A DNA stretch of 13,301 nt from contig CAUJFK010000314.1 of assembly GCA_963169175.1 (NCBI GenBank), forward strand, positions 1-13,301, in the 5' to 3' direction. Positions 12,472-13,301 of this stretch are shown one piece after another. The stretch comes from Acidobacteriota bacterium (lineage in GTDB: Bacteria; Acidobacteriota; Blastocatellia; Pyrinomonadales; Pyrinomonadaceae). A model generated the notes under the pieces. The model did not search any database. It saw only the letters and a list, made by a program, of their open reading frames with translations, and was not told the origin of the DNA. A program made the position numbers and the translations under genes. Position 1 is the stretch's first letter; every line of letters begins with the position of its first letter.

Positions 12472-13301
12472 GTGCACATCCACTTGACACTATCCTCACA
12501 ACAGATAAGCAAATTGCTTGCGGTCGTGGCTTTCGCCGCCGCCGCAGCCGGTGTTTCGTGCGGCAAACGCAAACCGCCGCTGCCGCCCGTGCCAAAGGTT
12601 TCGCAGCGGGCTGAGATCAGCGGTTTTCAGCGAGGGAACAGGGTCATTCTGTCGTGGAAAATGCCGGCGAAGAACGCGCCCGCAGGCGATGTTCAGAACA
12701 TCAGCCGTGTGGATATCTATCGCCTTGCTGAAAAGGTTACTTCGCCGCTGACACTTTCCGAAGAAGAATTTGCCGCAAGGAGCGTCATTGTCGCGTCCGT
12801 GAAGATCAGCGATGCCGATTTCGGAACCAAGCCATATACTTTTACGGATACTCTTCAATTTGCGGGCCAACCCTCGCGGCTGCGTTACGCCGTAAGATTT
12901 GTAAATTCGGCTGGCCAGAAAGCGGCATTTTCAAACTTTCTAGCCATTGAGCCGGCACCAAAGGTGGCCGCCGCACCGAGCGATCTAAAGGGCACGGTCA
13001 CACAGGACGCGATCGAACTTGCGTGGACAGCACCGACGGCGAATGCGGATGGCACGACGCCGGTCAATCTTCGCGGCTTTAATGTTTATCGATCCGATTC
13101 AAAGGCAAAGCCTGGCGAGCCGTTGAATAAAGCACCGATAATGGAAAGCGAATTTGCGGACAAGACGTTTGAGTTTGGGAAGGAATATTTCTACTTCGTC
13201 CGCGCCGTTTCGTCCGGCACGGGCGCAGCGCCGACAGAAAGTACCGAATCGAACATCGTTGAAATCAGCCCAAAGGACACATTTGTCCCGACACCGCCAA
13301 G
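12472..13301 (+). CDS. Fibronectin type III domain lipoprotein, 3' end outside the window
   Basis: An open frame runs to the window end without a stop. A hydrophobic stretch (KLLAVVAFAAAAAGVS) leads to Cys at 12559-12561, then GKRKPPLPPVPK, a typical lipoprotein start although the residues before Cys (GVS) are a poor lipobox. Two fibronectin-III-like beta domains follow: about 12595-12950, with SGFQRGNRVILSWKMP and VDIYRLAE, and about 12970-13280, with IELAWTAPTA and RGFNVYRSD and ending YFYFVRAVSS. It is probably an outer-membrane or periplasmic binding or scaffold protein. No ATG is available in frame: candidates are GTG 12454, GTG 12472 and TTG 12484, none with a Shine-Dalgarno, so the listed start is a guess. 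The last in-frame stop upstream is at 12364. It follows hslU by about 70 bp with no terminator seen, so it may be read from the hslVU promoter. Confidence 0.75.
   Translation, partial: MHIHLTLSSQQISKLLAVVAFAAAAAGVSCGKRKPPLPPVPKVSQRAEISGFQRGNRVILSWKMPAKNAPAGDVQNISRVDIYRLAEKVTSPLTLSEEEFAARSVIVASVKISDADFGTKPYTFTDTLQFAGQPSRLRYAVRFVNSAGQKAAFSNFLAIEPAPKVAAAPSDLKGTVTQDAIELAWTAPTANADGTTPVNLRGFNVYRSDSKAKPGEPLNKAPIMESEFADKTFEFGKEYFYFVRAVSSGTGAAPTESTESNIVEISPKDTFVPTPP

Overview
The window looks like chromosomal core genome from a Gram-negative bacterium of moderate GC, most likely an acidobacterium of the Blastocatellia/Pyrinomonadaceae kind. That placement is an inference. It rests on the DUF6677-type membrane protein, the joined LptF-LptG permease, and a fibronectin-type-III lipoprotein directly after hslVU. 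I saw no rRNA, tRNA, CRISPR array, insertion sequence or phage gene.

Layout. Positions 1-1800 hold two divergent PLP-dependent beta-eliminating lyases: the start of a tryptophanase-like gene on the minus strand and a complete tyrosine phenol-lyase (tpl) on the plus strand. They share a 133-bp control region with a good CRP-like palindrome. A strong bidirectional hairpin terminator (1845-1882) separates tpl from a convergent, secreted M19 dipeptidase (1950-3260). Next, on the minus strand, is a B12-binding radical SAM enzyme of the HpnP/DUF4070 type (3326-4873), somewhat AT-richer than its surroundings. A gene-poor 364-bp stretch follows, then a small secreted protein (5238-5717). It meets the C-terminal end of the LptF-LptG fusion (5719-8046, minus) with one base between the stops.

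On the minus strand, recO (8043-8795) overlaps lptFG by four bases (GTGA). Upstream lie a two-gene membrane-protein pair of unknown function (8932-9479) and a class I glutamine amidotransferase/C26 hydrolase (9584-10348). Divergent from the latter is hslV-hslU (10430-12401), the two-part ATP-dependent protease. The window ends inside a fibronectin-III lipoprotein gene (from about 12472).

How the genes fit together. hslVU forms one protease. recO and lptFG are translationally coupled but functionally unrelated (DNA repair, LPS export). The two lyases probably share regulation and degrade aromatic amino acids to ammonia and pyruvate plus indole or phenol. Several starts lack a Shine-Dalgarno sequence, and two (hslV and 5238) have promoter-like elements placed so that the mRNA would begin at or next to the start codon. 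I did not find a convincing new multi-gene system. The best candidates for a second look are the lyase pair with its shared operator, the LptFG fusion, the long HslV propeptide and the DUF6677 two-gene unit.
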